Below, one piece after another: positions 51,584 through 60,696 of a DNA stretch of 64,000 nucleotides. Under the pieces are notes generated by a model. The model saw nothing but the letters and a program-made list of their open reading frames with translations. It had not been told where the DNA came from and did no database searches. Origin of the DNA: Herbidospora yilanensis (lineage in GTDB: Bacteria > Actinomycetota > Actinomycetes > Streptosporangiales > Streptosporangiaceae); contig NZ_BBXE01000035.1 of NCBI RefSeq assembly GCF_001570565.1, forward strand, positions 1 through 64,000. Reading direction: 5' to 3'. The position numbers and the translations under genes are program-made. The stretch's first letter is position 1, and each line of letters opens with the position of its first letter.

Positions 51584-53077
51584 ATGGAGGACATAAACCA
51601 GAAACCCGCTGAGTCCGCGCAGGTCATCCTGCGTATGACTGGCATCGGCAAGAGTTTTCTGGGGATCCGCGTCCTGCGCGGGATCGACCTGTCGGCGACC
51701 GCCGGAGAGGTGCACGCCGTCGTCGGCGAGAACGGCGCCGGCAAATCCACGTTGATGAAGATCCTCGCCGGGGTGCACCAGCCCGACGAGGGCACCGTCG
51801 AAATCGGCGGCACGACGCGGGCGTTCGCGCATCCCGTCGAGGCGCAGCGGGCCGGGGTCGCGATCATCTACCAGGAGTTCAACCTGCTGCCCGAGCGCAG
51901 CGTGGCCGACAACGTCTTCCTCGGCCGCGAGCCCACCCGGCGCGGGCTGCTCGACCGGGCCGCGATGGACGCGGCGACCTCCCGGCTGCTCGACGAACTC
52001 GACGAGCACTCGTTCGGCCCGCGCGACCTGGTCAAGGACCTGTCGGTGGCGCAGCAGCAGGTCGTCGAGATCGTCAAGGCCCTCAGCGTGGACGCCCGGA
52101 TCGTCGTCATGGACGAGCCCACCGCCGCCCTGGCCGAACACGAGGTCGACCTCCTCTACCGGCTGATCCGGCGTCTCCAGGCACGCGGGATCGCCGTCCT
52201 CTACATCTCCCACCGGCTCCGGGAGGTGTTCGACCTGGCCGACCGGGTGACCGTCCTGAAGGACGGCGCGCACGTCGCGACCGTGGCGGCCGGGGACGTC
52301 ACGGTCGCCGAACTGGTGAAGATGATGGTCGGACGGGAACTGGACGCCTACTTCCCGCCCAGGGCGGCCGAGCCGGCCGCCGGGGAGGTCCGGCTGACGC
52401 TCGCCCAGGCCGGCAACGCCAAGCTCGACGGGATCGACCTCGAACTGCGGGCCGGCGAGATCGTCGGGGTCGCCGGCCTCCAGGGATCGGGCCGGTCGTC
52501 GCTGGCCAAGGCCATCTTCGGGGCCGAGCCGTTCACCCGCGGCGAGATGACGCCGGTGCGGCCCGCCAGCGTCCGCGAGGGCGTGGCCGCCGGAATCGGC
52601 CTGGTCACCGAGGACCGCAAGGCCGAGGGCCTGGCGCTCAACCAGCCGGTCAGGGACAACGCCCTCCTGGTGGCCCGCGCGATCGGGCACCGCTCCCGCG
52701 CCGCCGTCTCCGACCTGCTGCGCCGCGTGCAGCTCTCACCACCCCGCGAGGAGACCGAGGTGAAATACCTGTCCGGGGGCAATCAGCAGAAGGTCGTGCT
52801 GGCCAAGTGGCTGACCGTCGCCCCCAGGGTCCTGCTGTTCGACGAGCCCACCCGGGGGGTCGACGTGGGCGCCAAGGCGGCGATCCACGACCTCATGCGG
52901 GAACTCGCCGACTCCGGAACCGCGATACTCGTGATCTCCTCCGAGTTACCCGAGCTCATCGGCATGAGCGACCGCATCGTCGTCCTGCGGGACGGCCGCG
53001 TGGCCGGTCATCTGCCGGCCGGGGCGACCGAGGAGGCCGTCATGGCGCTGGCCGCGGCCGACGAGGCCGCCGCATGA
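51584..53077 (+). CDS. Sugar ABC transporter ATPase (RbsA/MglA type, two nucleotide-binding domains)
   Basis: 497 residues from ATG 51584; an upstream TTG in frame would lie inside the promoter. Domain 1 has Walker A GENGAGKSTLMKIL, signature LSVAQQQVVEI and Walker B IVVMDEPTAAL. Domain 2 has the degenerate P-loop GLQGSGRSSLAKAIFGAEP, YLSGGNQQKVVLAKWL and LLFDEPTRGVDVG. This two-domain form drives CUT2-class importers for monosaccharides. Codon 455 is a rare TTA. It overlaps the first permease by four bases (ATGA). Confidence 0.96.
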   Translation: MEDINQKPAESAQVILRMTGIGKSFLGIRVLRGIDLSATAGEVHAVVGENGAGKSTLMKILAGVHQPDEGTVEIGGTTRAFAHPVEAQRAGVAIIYQEFNLLPERSVADNVFLGREPTRRGLLDRAAMDAATSRLLDELDEHSFGPRDLVKDLSVAQQQVVEIVKALSVDARIVVMDEPTAALAEHEVDLLYRLIRRLQARGIAVLYISHRLREVFDLADRVTVLKDGAHVATVAAGDVTVAELVKMMVGRELDAYFPPRAAEPAAGEVRLTLAQAGNAKLDGIDLELRAGEIVGVAGLQGSGRSSLAKAIFGAEPFTRGEMTPVRPASVREGVAAGIGLVTEDRKAEGLALNQPVRDNALLVARAIGHRSRAAVSDLLRRVQLSPPREETEVKYLSGGNQQKVVLAKWLTVAPRVLLFDEPTRGVDVGAKAAIHDLMRELADSGTAILVISSELPELIGMSDRIVVLRDGRVAGHLPAGATEEAVMALAAADEAAA

Positions 53078-54039
53078 CCGGCCGTGTGGTCGCCCTGGTC
53101 GCCAACCCCACCCGGGCGGTGTACGCCGCCCTCCTCGCCACCCTCGCCATCGGCTGGGCCCTGGTCGCCTTCGACGGCGGCACCTTCACCCTCAACGACC
53201 TCGTCGGCATCCAGCAGCGGTCGGCCGCCCTGGGCATCGTCGCGGTCGGCCAGACGCTGGCCATCCTGGCCGGGTCGCTGGACCTGTCGGTGGCGTACCT
53301 GATCAGTCTGGTCTCGCTCGTCGCGGCCGAGACGATGGCCGGGCAGTCGTCCAACATCCTGACCGCCGTCGTCGTCGCGCTCGGGGTGAGCGCGCTGGTC
53401 GGGCTGGTCAACGGCGTCGTCATCACCAAGCTGAAGGTGCACGCCTTCATCGCCACCCTCGGGGTGGCCCTCGTGATCAGGGGGGTGCTCGACCACCTCT
53501 ACGACGGGCCCGCCGGGCGGGTGCCGGTCGACTTCCAGCAGCTCGGGTACTCCCGGATCGGGCCGGTCCCGGTCGCGGCGATCCTGTGGGCGGCGGTCGC
53601 GGTCGGCGTCTGGTTCCTGCTGCGGCGCACCCGGTTCGGCAACCGCGTCTACGCCGTCGGCGGCGACGTCGAGGTGGCGCGGCTGTCGGGGGTGCGGACC
53701 GACCGGGTGGTGATCGCCGCGCACGTGTTGTGCTCGCTCTGCGCGGGCGTGGCCGGGCTGCTGCTGGCGAGCCGTCTCGGCGCCGGGGCGCCCACGGTCG
53801 GCACCGACGGCGGCTACGACCTGGAGTCGATCGCCGCGGTGGTCCTCGGCGGCACCGCGCTGGCCGGCGGCCGGGGCGGGGTGGCCGGGACCGTCGGCGG
53901 GGTGCTGCTGCTGGCGGTGCTCGACAGCGTCTTCAACCAGCTTGAGGTGAACTCGTTCTTCAAGGACGTCGTGCGCGGCGTCGTCATCGTCGTCGCGGTC
54001 GCCGTCTACGCCCGCCGGACCGGCAGGAGGGCGTCGTGA
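53074..54039 (+). CDS. Sugar ABC transporter permease (CUT2, first)
   Basis: 321 residues, BPD_transp_2 family with about nine membrane segments and the CUT2 coupling motif GLVNGVVITKLKVHAFIATLG. A late ...YDLESIAAVVLGGTALAGGRGG block is typical. ATG 53074 overlaps the ATPase stop. Forms a heterodimer with the next permease. Confidence 0.93.
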   Translation: MTGRVVALVANPTRAVYAALLATLAIGWALVAFDGGTFTLNDLVGIQQRSAALGIVAVGQTLAILAGSLDLSVAYLISLVSLVAAETMAGQSSNILTAVVVALGVSALVGLVNGVVITKLKVHAFIATLGVALVIRGVLDHLYDGPAGRVPVDFQQLGYSRIGPVPVAAILWAAVAVGVWFLLRRTRFGNRVYAVGGDVEVARLSGVRTDRVVIAAHVLCSLCAGVAGLLLASRLGAGAPTVGTDGGYDLESIAAVVLGGTALAGGRGGVAGTVGGVLLLAVLDSVFNQLEVNSFFKDVVRGVVIVVAVAVYARRTGRRAS

Positions 54040-54959
54040 AACGGGCCATTCCGATCTTCGTCGTGCTGGCCGGGCTGCTGGTGGCCATCGCCGCCGCCAA
54101 CCCTTTCTTCCTCGAACCGGCCGGGTTCCTGGCGTTCCTCAAGCGGGTCGCGCCGCTGGCCATCCTGGCCGCCGGGCAGTACTTCGTGATCGTCTCCGGG
54201 GAGTTCGACCTGTCGGTCGGGTCGCTGGTCACCGTCGAGGTGGTGGTCGCGGCGCGGCTGATCGACGGCGACGAGGCGATGACCTGGCCGGTGCTGGTGC
54301 TGCTCGTCGTGATCGGGCTGCTGGTCGGCCTGGTGAACGGGCTGGTCACCACCAAGCTGCGGGTGCCCTCCTTCATCACCACGCTGGGCGCGATGCTCAT
54401 CCTGTCGGGCGCGGTCTTCCTGTGGACGGGCGGCGCCCCGCGCGGCGCGTTGTCGCAGGGGTTCCGGGTGTTCGGCCGCGAGGGCGTCTGGGCGGTCGCG
54501 ATCCTGGCCATGGTCGTGGTCGCGGCCGTGCTGCTGATGCGGGCCGACTTCGGGCGCACCCTCGTCGCCACCGGTGACAACGAGAAGGCCGCGCGGCTGA
54601 GCGGGGTCCGGGTCGACCGGGTGCGGGTGTTCGCGTTCGTGCTCTCCGGCCTGTCGGCCGCGGTCGCCGGGATCCTGCTCGGCGGGTTCGCCGGGGTGTC
54701 GGCGCAGGTCGGCCAGAGTCTTGAGTTCCAGGCGATCACCGCCGTCGTGCTCGGCGGGGTCGTGCTCGGCGGCGGGCGCGGTCACGTCGTCGCCGCCATC
54801 GCGGGGGCGTTCACCCTCGAAGCCCTCTTCACCCTGCTCAACCTGCACGGGATCTCCGGCGCGCTGGAGTATGCCGTGCAGGGAGTGATCATCATCGCCG
54901 CCGTGGCGGTCGGGGGCCTGCGGCTCCCGGCCCTGCGGTTGACACCTTCGAAAGTGTAA
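54036..54959 (+). CDS. Sugar ABC transporter permease (CUT2, second)
   Basis: 307 residues, BPD_transp_2 family; GLVNGLVTTKLRVPSFITTLG and ITAVVLGGVVLGGGRG match the first permease. GTG 54036 overlaps the upstream stop (GTGA). Membrane-embedded half of the importer. Confidence 0.93.
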   Translation: MKRAIPIFVVLAGLLVAIAAANPFFLEPAGFLAFLKRVAPLAILAAGQYFVIVSGEFDLSVGSLVTVEVVVAARLIDGDEAMTWPVLVLLVVIGLLVGLVNGLVTTKLRVPSFITTLGAMLILSGAVFLWTGGAPRGALSQGFRVFGREGVWAVAILAMVVVAAVLLMRADFGRTLVATGDNEKAARLSGVRVDRVRVFAFVLSGLSAAVAGILLGGFAGVSAQVGQSLEFQAITAVVLGGVVLGGGRGHVVAAIAGAFTLEALFTLLNLHGISGALEYAVQGVIIIAAVAVGGLRLPALRLTPSKV

Positions 54960-54971
54960 GGAGTGACGTCC

Positions 54972-56183
54972 ATGCGTCGTTTACTGGTGGCGGTCGCCGC
55001 CTTGGCACTGGCCGCCGCGGGGTGCGCCAGTGACCTGCCGCCGACCGGGGCGAGCGCCCAGCCGAGCGCCGCGCCCGCCACGTCGGCCCCGGCCTCCGAG
55101 GCGGCCTCCGCCGGGACCGGCGCGCAGTCGGACTTCTTCGTCCAGGCCGACTACGACGCCCAGCTCGCGATGCGGACGCAGACGGCCGAGGGGCCGGCCG
55201 ACAAGCCGTGGGAGCAGGCGATCGCGCCGCAGATGGTCGACACGGCCAAGTACAAGAAGGACGGCCCCTACCACCTGTGCTTCTCCAACGCCGCGGTCAA
55301 CAACCCGTGGCGGCAGGTCGGCTGGACGACCATGCAGGAGGAGGTCGCGCTCCACAAGGAGATCAAGGAGTTCACCGCTCTCGACGCCGAGGGCAAGGAC
55401 GACAAGCAGATCTCCGACATCGCCGAGCTCCAGTCCAAGGGCTGCGACGCGCTGATCATCTCCCCCAACACGACCGCGACGCTGACCCCGGCCGTCTCGG
55501 GCGCCTGCCCCGAGGTCCCGGTCATCGTCTTCGACCGCGGCGTCGAGACCGATTGCCCGGTCACCTTCATCAAGCCCATCGGCGGGTACGCCTTCGGCGC
55601 CGACGGCGCCGAGTTCCTGATCGAGAAGGTGCCGGCCGGCGGCAAGATCCTGGCCCTGCGCATCCTCCCGGGCGTCGACGTGCTGGAGACCCGCTGGTCG
55701 GCCGCCAAGGTGGCCTTCGACAAGTCCCAGCTCCAGGTGATCGGCGTGGAGTTCACCGACGGCGACGCCGCCAAGACCAAGAGCATCGTGTCCGACTACA
55801 TCGCCCGCCACGGCACGATCGACGGCGTCTGGATGGACGCGGGCGCGACCGCCGTGGCCGCCATCGAGGCGTTCGAGGACGCCGGGGTGCCCGTCCCCGC
55901 CTTCGTCGGCGAGGACCAGCAGGACTTCCTGCAGAAGTGGAAGGACGGCAACCTGACCGCCGTCGCCCCCACCTACCCGACCTACCAGTGGCGGACCCCG
56001 ATCATCGCCGCGCTGAAGATCCTCAAGGGCGAGGAGGTGCCGAAGATGTGGAACCTGCCGCAGCCGAAGATCACCCAGGAGACCCTCGGCACCTATCTGC
56101 AGCCTGACATGCCGCTGCTGCACTACGCGCTGTGCGGCTGCGAGTCCATGCCCGGCTTCCCCGGGAAGTGGGGCGGGAAGTAG
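54972..56183 (+). CDS. Sugar-binding lipoprotein of the ABC importer
   Basis: 403 residues from ATG 54972: AAGGAG lies eight bases upstream, better than the in-frame GTG 54963. Lipoprotein signal with AAAGCAS lipobox (Cys about residue 20), a Ser/Ala/Pro linker, then a type I periplasmic-binding fold (Peripla_BP_4) with HLCFSNAAVNNPWRQVGW, IISPNTTATLTPAV, VIVFDRGV and VWMDAGATAVAAIEAF. Codon 4 is a rare TTA. Substrate unknown; probably a monosaccharide or polyol. Confidence 0.93.
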   Translation: MRRLLVAVAALALAAAGCASDLPPTGASAQPSAAPATSAPASEAASAGTGAQSDFFVQADYDAQLAMRTQTAEGPADKPWEQAIAPQMVDTAKYKKDGPYHLCFSNAAVNNPWRQVGWTTMQEEVALHKEIKEFTALDAEGKDDKQISDIAELQSKGCDALIISPNTTATLTPAVSGACPEVPVIVFDRGVETDCPVTFIKPIGGYAFGADGAEFLIEKVPAGGKILALRILPGVDVLETRWSAAKVAFDKSQLQVIGVEFTDGDAAKTKSIVSDYIARHGTIDGVWMDAGATAVAAIEAFEDAGVPVPAFVGEDQQDFLQKWKDGNLTAVAPTYPTYQWRTPIIAALKILKGEEVPKMWNLPQPKITQETLGTYLQPDMPLLHYALCGCESMPGFPGKWGGK

Positions 56184-57017
56184 ATGTTCCCCATCGGCGT
56201 CAACACCTGGGTCTGGGTGTCGCCGCTGACCGACGGCGACCTGGCGGCGCTCGCGCCCCGGGTCGCCGGCTGGGGGTTCGACGTGCTCGAACTCCCCGTC
56301 GAGAACCCCGGCGACTGGGATCCCGGGCGGGCCGCCGACGTGCTGGCCGAGCACGGCCTGCGGGCGTCGGTGGCGCTGGTGATGCCGCCGGGCCGCGAGC
56401 TGGTGGACGCCTCGGCCGACGTGGTCCGCGAGACCCAGGACTACCTGCGGCACGTCGTCGACGTGGCCGTCAGGGTGGGCGCCCCGGCGATCGGCGGCCC
56501 CGCCTACTCCTCGGTCGGCCGCACCTGGTCGTTGTCCGCCGGGGAGCGCCGGGCCGCGTACGCGGAACTGCGCGAGAACCTCGCGCCGGTCGTCGACTAC
56601 GCCGCCGAACGCGGCGTGCGGGTCGGGGTCGAGGCGCTGAACCGGTACGAGACCAGCCTGGTCAACACCGTCGAGCAGGCTCTTGAGGCCATCCCGGACA
56701 ACTGCGGGATCATGCTCGACTCGTACCACATGAACATCGAGGAGAAGAGTCCCGCCGAGGCGGTCCGCCTCGCCGGTGAGAGGGTCGCGCACATCCAGGT
56801 GTGCGGGACGGACAGGGGGACGCCCGGAGACGACCACTTCGACTGGAAATCCTTCATCGAGGCGGTGACCGACATCGGATATTCAGGACCGCTCGTGATC
56901 GAGTCCTTCACCGCCGAGAACCGCACGATAGCCACGGCCGCCTCCATCTGGCGGCCACTCGCCCGGAGCCAGGACGCCCTGGCAACCGACGGGCTCACGT
57001 TCCTCCGGGCTCTCTGA
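56184..57017 (+). CDS. Sugar isomerase/epimerase, TIM barrel (xylose isomerase-like, psicose 3-epimerase group)
   Basis: 277 residues, immediately after the TAG of the binding-protein gene. AP-endonuclease-2 fold: GVNTWVWVSPLTDGD, GGPAYSSVGR, GVEALNRYETSLVN (Glu metal ligand), IMLDSYHMNIEE (Asp), AHIQVCGTDRGTPGDDHFDW (His) and VIESFTAENR (Glu). This metal quartet is that of D-tagatose/D-psicose 3-epimerases. It would act on the imported sugar. Confidence 0.92.
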   Translation: MFPIGVNTWVWVSPLTDGDLAALAPRVAGWGFDVLELPVENPGDWDPGRAADVLAEHGLRASVALVMPPGRELVDASADVVRETQDYLRHVVDVAVRVGAPAIGGPAYSSVGRTWSLSAGERRAAYAELRENLAPVVDYAAERGVRVGVEALNRYETSLVNTVEQALEAIPDNCGIMLDSYHMNIEEKSPAEAVRLAGERVAHIQVCGTDRGTPGDDHFDWKSFIEAVTDIGYSGPLVIESFTAENRTIATAASIWRPLARSQDALATDGLTFLRAL

Positions 57018-57045
57018 ACCATCCCGCACCCTCCCAGGGAGCGCC

Positions 57046-60000
57046 ATGCGCAGGTACCTCATCGCCCTCTTGACCCCGCTTCTACTTTTGTTAGCGCTAC
57101 CAGCCCCGGCCGCGGCGGCGCCCGTCTTCCGGGCGCTGCTGTTCACCGAGACGGCGGGCTACGTCCACGACTCGATCGCCGCGGGCGTCACGATGGTCAA
57201 CAACATGGCGGCCGCGAACAACTTCGAGGTCGTCCAGAGCAACAACTCCAGTTCGTTCACCGACGCCAACCTGGCCACCTTCGACGTGATCATCATGCTG
57301 CAGAACTCCGGCATGGTCTGGGACAACGACTCCCAGCGCCAGGCCCTGCAGCGGTACGTCGAGGGCGGCGGCGGCATCGTCGCCATCCACAACGCCACCG
57401 ACATGGGGATCGAGTCGACGTTCCCCTACTGGGACAACCTCATCCAGGCCGGCGCCCACATGCCGGCCCACTCCGCGATCGTCCAGGGCACCGCGAAGGT
57501 GGCCGACGACGTTCATCCCTCCACGTCCGGGTTGCCTGACCGCTGGACGCGGACCGAGGAGTGGTACAACTTCGACCGCAGCATCCGGGGTGACGCGCAC
57601 ATCCTGGTGACGGCCGACGAGACGACCTACTCCCCCGGCGGCAACGCCATGGGGCACGACCACCCGATCTCGTGGTGCCGTGAGGTCGGCACGGCCAAGG
57701 TCTGGGCGACGGCGATGGGGCACACCGCCTCGACGTACAGCGAGCCCTACTTCCAGCAGCACGTGCTGGGCGGCATCCGCTGGGCCGGCGGCGAACTGGC
57801 CGGCGGCTGCGGCGGCACCGTCTGGAACCGTTTCCAGAAGGTGACCCTCGACTCGGCCCCGAACCAGCCGATGGAGCTCGACATCGCGCCCGACCGGACG
57901 GTGTTCTACATCAGCCGGGCCGGCCAGCTCAAGACGATCAACCCGTCGAACGGGCAGATCGCGACCGCGCACACCCTCAACGTCTACACCGGCGGTGAGG
58001 ACGGCCTGGTCGGCCTGGCCCTGGACCCGGCGTTCGCGTCGAACCGCTATCTCTATCTCTACTACTCCCCGGCCGGCAGCCAGTCGATCGTGCGGGTGTC
58101 GCGGTTCACGTACACCGCGTCGGCCGCGCCCACCGCGCTGAGCGACGAGCGGGTCCTGCTCACCATCCCGGCCGAGCGCATCGACGAGCCGGGCCACACG
58201 GGCGGCTACCTGACGTTCGGCCCGAACGGCAACCTGTACATCGGCGTCGGCGACGACGTGAACCCGAACGCCTCGTCCGGCTACGCGCCGATCGACGAGC
58301 GCTCGGGCCGCGCCCACTTCGACGCCCAGCGCACCGCGGCCAACACCAACGACCTGCGGGGCAAGATCCTGCGCATCCACCCGGAGGCCAACGGCACGTA
58401 CACGATCCCGAGTGGGAACATGTTCGCGCCGGGCACCGCGCAGACCCGGCCCGAGATCTACGCCATGGGCTTCCGCAACCCGTTCCGGTTCGCGGTGAAC
58501 AAGGAGAACGGCTGGATCTCGATGGCCGACTACGGCCCCGACGCGGGTTCGGCCAACTCCAGCCGAGGCCCGGCGGGCACGGTCGAGTACAACCTGATCA
58601 AGTCGCCCGGCTTCTACGGCTGGCCCTACTGCACCGGCAACAACACCCCGTACAACGACTTCAACTTCGCGACCAACACGTCGGGCGCCCTGTTCAACTG
58701 CTCGTCGCCGACCAACACCTCGCCCAACAACACGGGTCTCCAGACGCTGCCGGCCGCGCGGGCGGCCAACGTCTGGTACACCTACAGCGGCGCGGCCCAG
58801 TGGCCCGAGATGGGCAACAGCGGCGGCGCGGCCCCGATGGGCGGCCCGTTCTACCACTTCGACCCGAACAACACCTCCGAGACCAAGTTCCCGCAGTACT
58901 TCGACGACACCCCGTTCTTCTACGAGTGGAGCCGGAACTTCCTCGCCGAGATGCGGCTGGACAACTCCGGCAACCTGCTGAAGATCAACCGGTTCCTGTC
59001 GTCGATGCAGTTCCGCTCGCCGATGGACATGAAGTTCGGCCCCGACGGGTCGCTCTACATGATCGACTGGGGCACCGGCTTCGGCGGCGCCAACACCGAC
59101 GACGGCGTCTACCGGATCGACTACATCAACGGCTCCCGGGCGCCGATCGCCAGGGCGTCGGGCACGCCGACCTCCGGTCAGGCCCCGCTGACGGTGCAGT
59201 TCTCGTCGTCGGGCTCGGCCGACCCCGACGGTGACGCCATCACCTACGCGTGGGACTTCACCGACAACGGCTCGGTCGACTCGACGTCGGCCAACCCGAG
59301 CTTCACCTACACCTCCAACGGCAACTACACCGCGCGCCTGACCGTCAGGGACGCCGGCGGCAAGACCGGCACCGCCACCGTGCCGGTCGTCGTGGGCAAC
59401 ACGGCGCCGACCCTCCAGTTCTCGGCGCCGCCGAACGGAGGCGCGTTCGACTTCGGCGACACGATCTCGTACACGATCACCGGCAGCGACCCCGAGGACG
59501 GGTCGATCGACTGTTCACGGGTGCAGGTCATCATCGCCCTCGGTCACGACACGCACAGCCACGACGTCGAGCAGCGCACCGGCTGCTCGGCCACGATCAC
59601 GACCGGGCAGTCGGGCCACGAGCCGACCCAGAACGTGTTCTACGTGTTGTCGGCGACGTACACCGACAGCGGCGGCCTCACCAAGGGCGCCGAGCTGATC
59701 CTCCAGCCCAAGCAGAAGCAGGCCGAGCACTTCACGAACTCCTCCGGGGTCCGGGTCGTGGCGCAGTCGGCGGCGGAGAACGGCAACCGGGTCGGCGACA
59801 TCTCCAACAACGACTGGATCTCGTTCGCGCCCATGGCGACGCAGGGGGTGACCGGCATCTCCTACCGGGTCTCCTCGATCTCCTCGGGCGGTTCGATCGA
59901 ACTGCGGGCCGGCTCGGCGACCGGCACCCTGCTCGCGACGACGTCGGTGCCCTCGACGGGAGGCTGGGACACCTACGTCTCGACGCCCGTCAGCAGCGTG

Positions 60001-60549
60001 ACGGGGGTGAACGGCAGCCAGACGTTCTACCTGGTGTTCAAGCACTCGACGGCCAACCAGTTCGACCTCGACTCCTTCACCCTCCAGGGACAGGGGGTCG
60101 GCGGCACGACGACGACCACCGGCCCGGTGGCCAACGGGGTCTACCAGATCGTCAACGTCGGTTCCAGCAAGGCGATGGACATCGAGAGCGCGTCCACGGC
60201 CGACGGGGCGAGGGTCGTGCAGTGGGCGGCCGGCAGCGGGACCAACCAGCGGTTCCGGTTCGTCGACGCGGGGAACGGGGCGTTCCGGCTCCAGGCGACG
60301 CACTCCAGCAAGTGCGTCGACGTGTCGGGCGCGTCGACCGCGGCGGGCGCGCTCCTGGTCCAGTGGACCTGCCACACGAACGCGAACCAGTCGTACCGGT
60401 TCACGGCGCAGGGGTCGAACTGGCGGATCCAGGCCGGGCACAGCAACCTGTGCCTGGAGCTGCCCGACTCGGCCGACCTGACCCAGGTGCGGCAGCAGAC
60501 CTGCTCCACGGCCGGTAGCCAGCAGTGGCGGCTGACCCGGATCAGCTAG
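57046..60549 (+). CDS. Secreted ThuA-glucose/sorbosone dehydrogenase-PKD-CBM6-ricin protein
   Basis: 1167 residues; GGGAG precedes ATG 57046, 28 bases after the isomerase. Signal peptide 1-25. ThuA domain (about 27-265: ALLFTETAGYVHDSI, GGGGIVAIHNATDMGIE, HPISWCREVG). PQQ-type sorbosone/glucose dehydrogenase beta-propeller (about 270-697: PDRTVFYISRAGQLK, LVGLALDPAFA, GKILRIHPE, AMGFRNPFRFAV). PKD (about 700-785), an unassigned beta domain (to 885), CBM6-like (about 888-1015), ricin-B lectin (about 1025-1167). It is a carbohydrate-binding extracellular oxidase. Codon 16 is TTA, in an AT-rich operator-like stretch. Confidence 0.93.
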   Translation: MRRYLIALLTPLLLLLALPAPAAAAPVFRALLFTETAGYVHDSIAAGVTMVNNMAAANNFEVVQSNNSSSFTDANLATFDVIIMLQNSGMVWDNDSQRQALQRYVEGGGGIVAIHNATDMGIESTFPYWDNLIQAGAHMPAHSAIVQGTAKVADDVHPSTSGLPDRWTRTEEWYNFDRSIRGDAHILVTADETTYSPGGNAMGHDHPISWCREVGTAKVWATAMGHTASTYSEPYFQQHVLGGIRWAGGELAGGCGGTVWNRFQKVTLDSAPNQPMELDIAPDRTVFYISRAGQLKTINPSNGQIATAHTLNVYTGGEDGLVGLALDPAFASNRYLYLYYSPAGSQSIVRVSRFTYTASAAPTALSDERVLLTIPAERIDEPGHTGGYLTFGPNGNLYIGVGDDVNPNASSGYAPIDERSGRAHFDAQRTAANTNDLRGKILRIHPEANGTYTIPSGNMFAPGTAQTRPEIYAMGFRNPFRFAVNKENGWISMADYGPDAGSANSSRGPAGTVEYNLIKSPGFYGWPYCTGNNTPYNDFNFATNTSGALFNCSSPTNTSPNNTGLQTLPAARAANVWYTYSGAAQWPEMGNSGGAAPMGGPFYHFDPNNTSETKFPQYFDDTPFFYEWSRNFLAEMRLDNSGNLLKINRFLSSMQFRSPMDMKFGPDGSLYMIDWGTGFGGANTDDGVYRIDYINGSRAPIARASGTPTSGQAPLTVQFSSSGSADPDGDAITYAWDFTDNGSVDSTSANPSFTYTSNGNYTARLTVRDAGGKTGTATVPVVVGNTAPTLQFSAPPNGGAFDFGDTISYTITGSDPEDGSIDCSRVQVIIALGHDTHSHDVEQRTGCSATITTGQSGHEPTQNVFYVLSATYTDSGGLTKGAELILQPKQKQAEHFTNSSGVRVVAQSAAENGNRVGDISNNDWISFAPMATQGVTGISYRVSSISSGGSIELRAGSATGTLLATTSVPSTGGWDTYVSTPVSSVTGVNGSQTFYLVFKHSTANQFDLDSFTLQGQGVGGTTTTTGPVANGVYQIVNVGSSKAMDIESASTADGARVVQWAAGSGTNQRFRFVDAGNGAFRLQATHSSKCVDVSGASTAAGALLVQWTCHTNANQSYRFTAQGSNWRIQAGHSNLCLELPDSADLTQVRQQTCSTAGSQQWRLTRIS
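57089..57102. promoter_or_regulatory. LacI-type operator inside the signal-peptide code
   Basis: TGTTAGCGCTACCA is symmetric at 12 of 14 positions around GC|GC and resembles the actinomycete LacI-family operator TGGGAGCGCTCCCA (CebR/CelR). It lies 43 bases after the ATG of the ThuA fusion gene. The codons here (CTA CTT TTG TTA GCG CTA CCA) are unusually AT-rich for this genome, as if constrained by the DNA site. Confidence 0.55.
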
Positions 60550-60557
60550 CGTGAGCG

Positions 60558-60585
60558 ACCGGCCCCCGGACCACCGGGGGCCGGT
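60558..60585 (+). terminator. Hairpin terminator of the sugar operon
   Basis: ACCGGCCCCCGG pairs perfectly with CCGGGGGCCGGT around ACCA (twelve pairs), nine bases after the stop of the ThuA fusion gene, then TCCCGTTCT. Confidence 0.85.
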
Positions 60586-60611
60586 TCCCGTTCTCCGGTG
60601 ACCGGATCAGA

Positions 60612-60689
60612 ACGTTTCAATCCCGCTCAGCCACACGATGGGCAGAGCGGCCGGCCCGTTGCTCCTGGCAGGCTTGCTACGTTTTAATC
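60612..60689 (+). promoter_or_regulatory. Repeated half sites upstream of the lacI-type gene
   Basis: ACGTTTCAATC (60612-60622) and ACGTTTTAATC (60679-60689) match at 10 of 11 positions and are 67 bases apart. ACGTTTCA is the half site of LacI-family TGAAACGTTTCA operators. The second copy lies seven bases before the lacI-type ATG, suggesting autoregulation. Confidence 0.5.
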
Positions 60690-60696
60690 GACGTCC

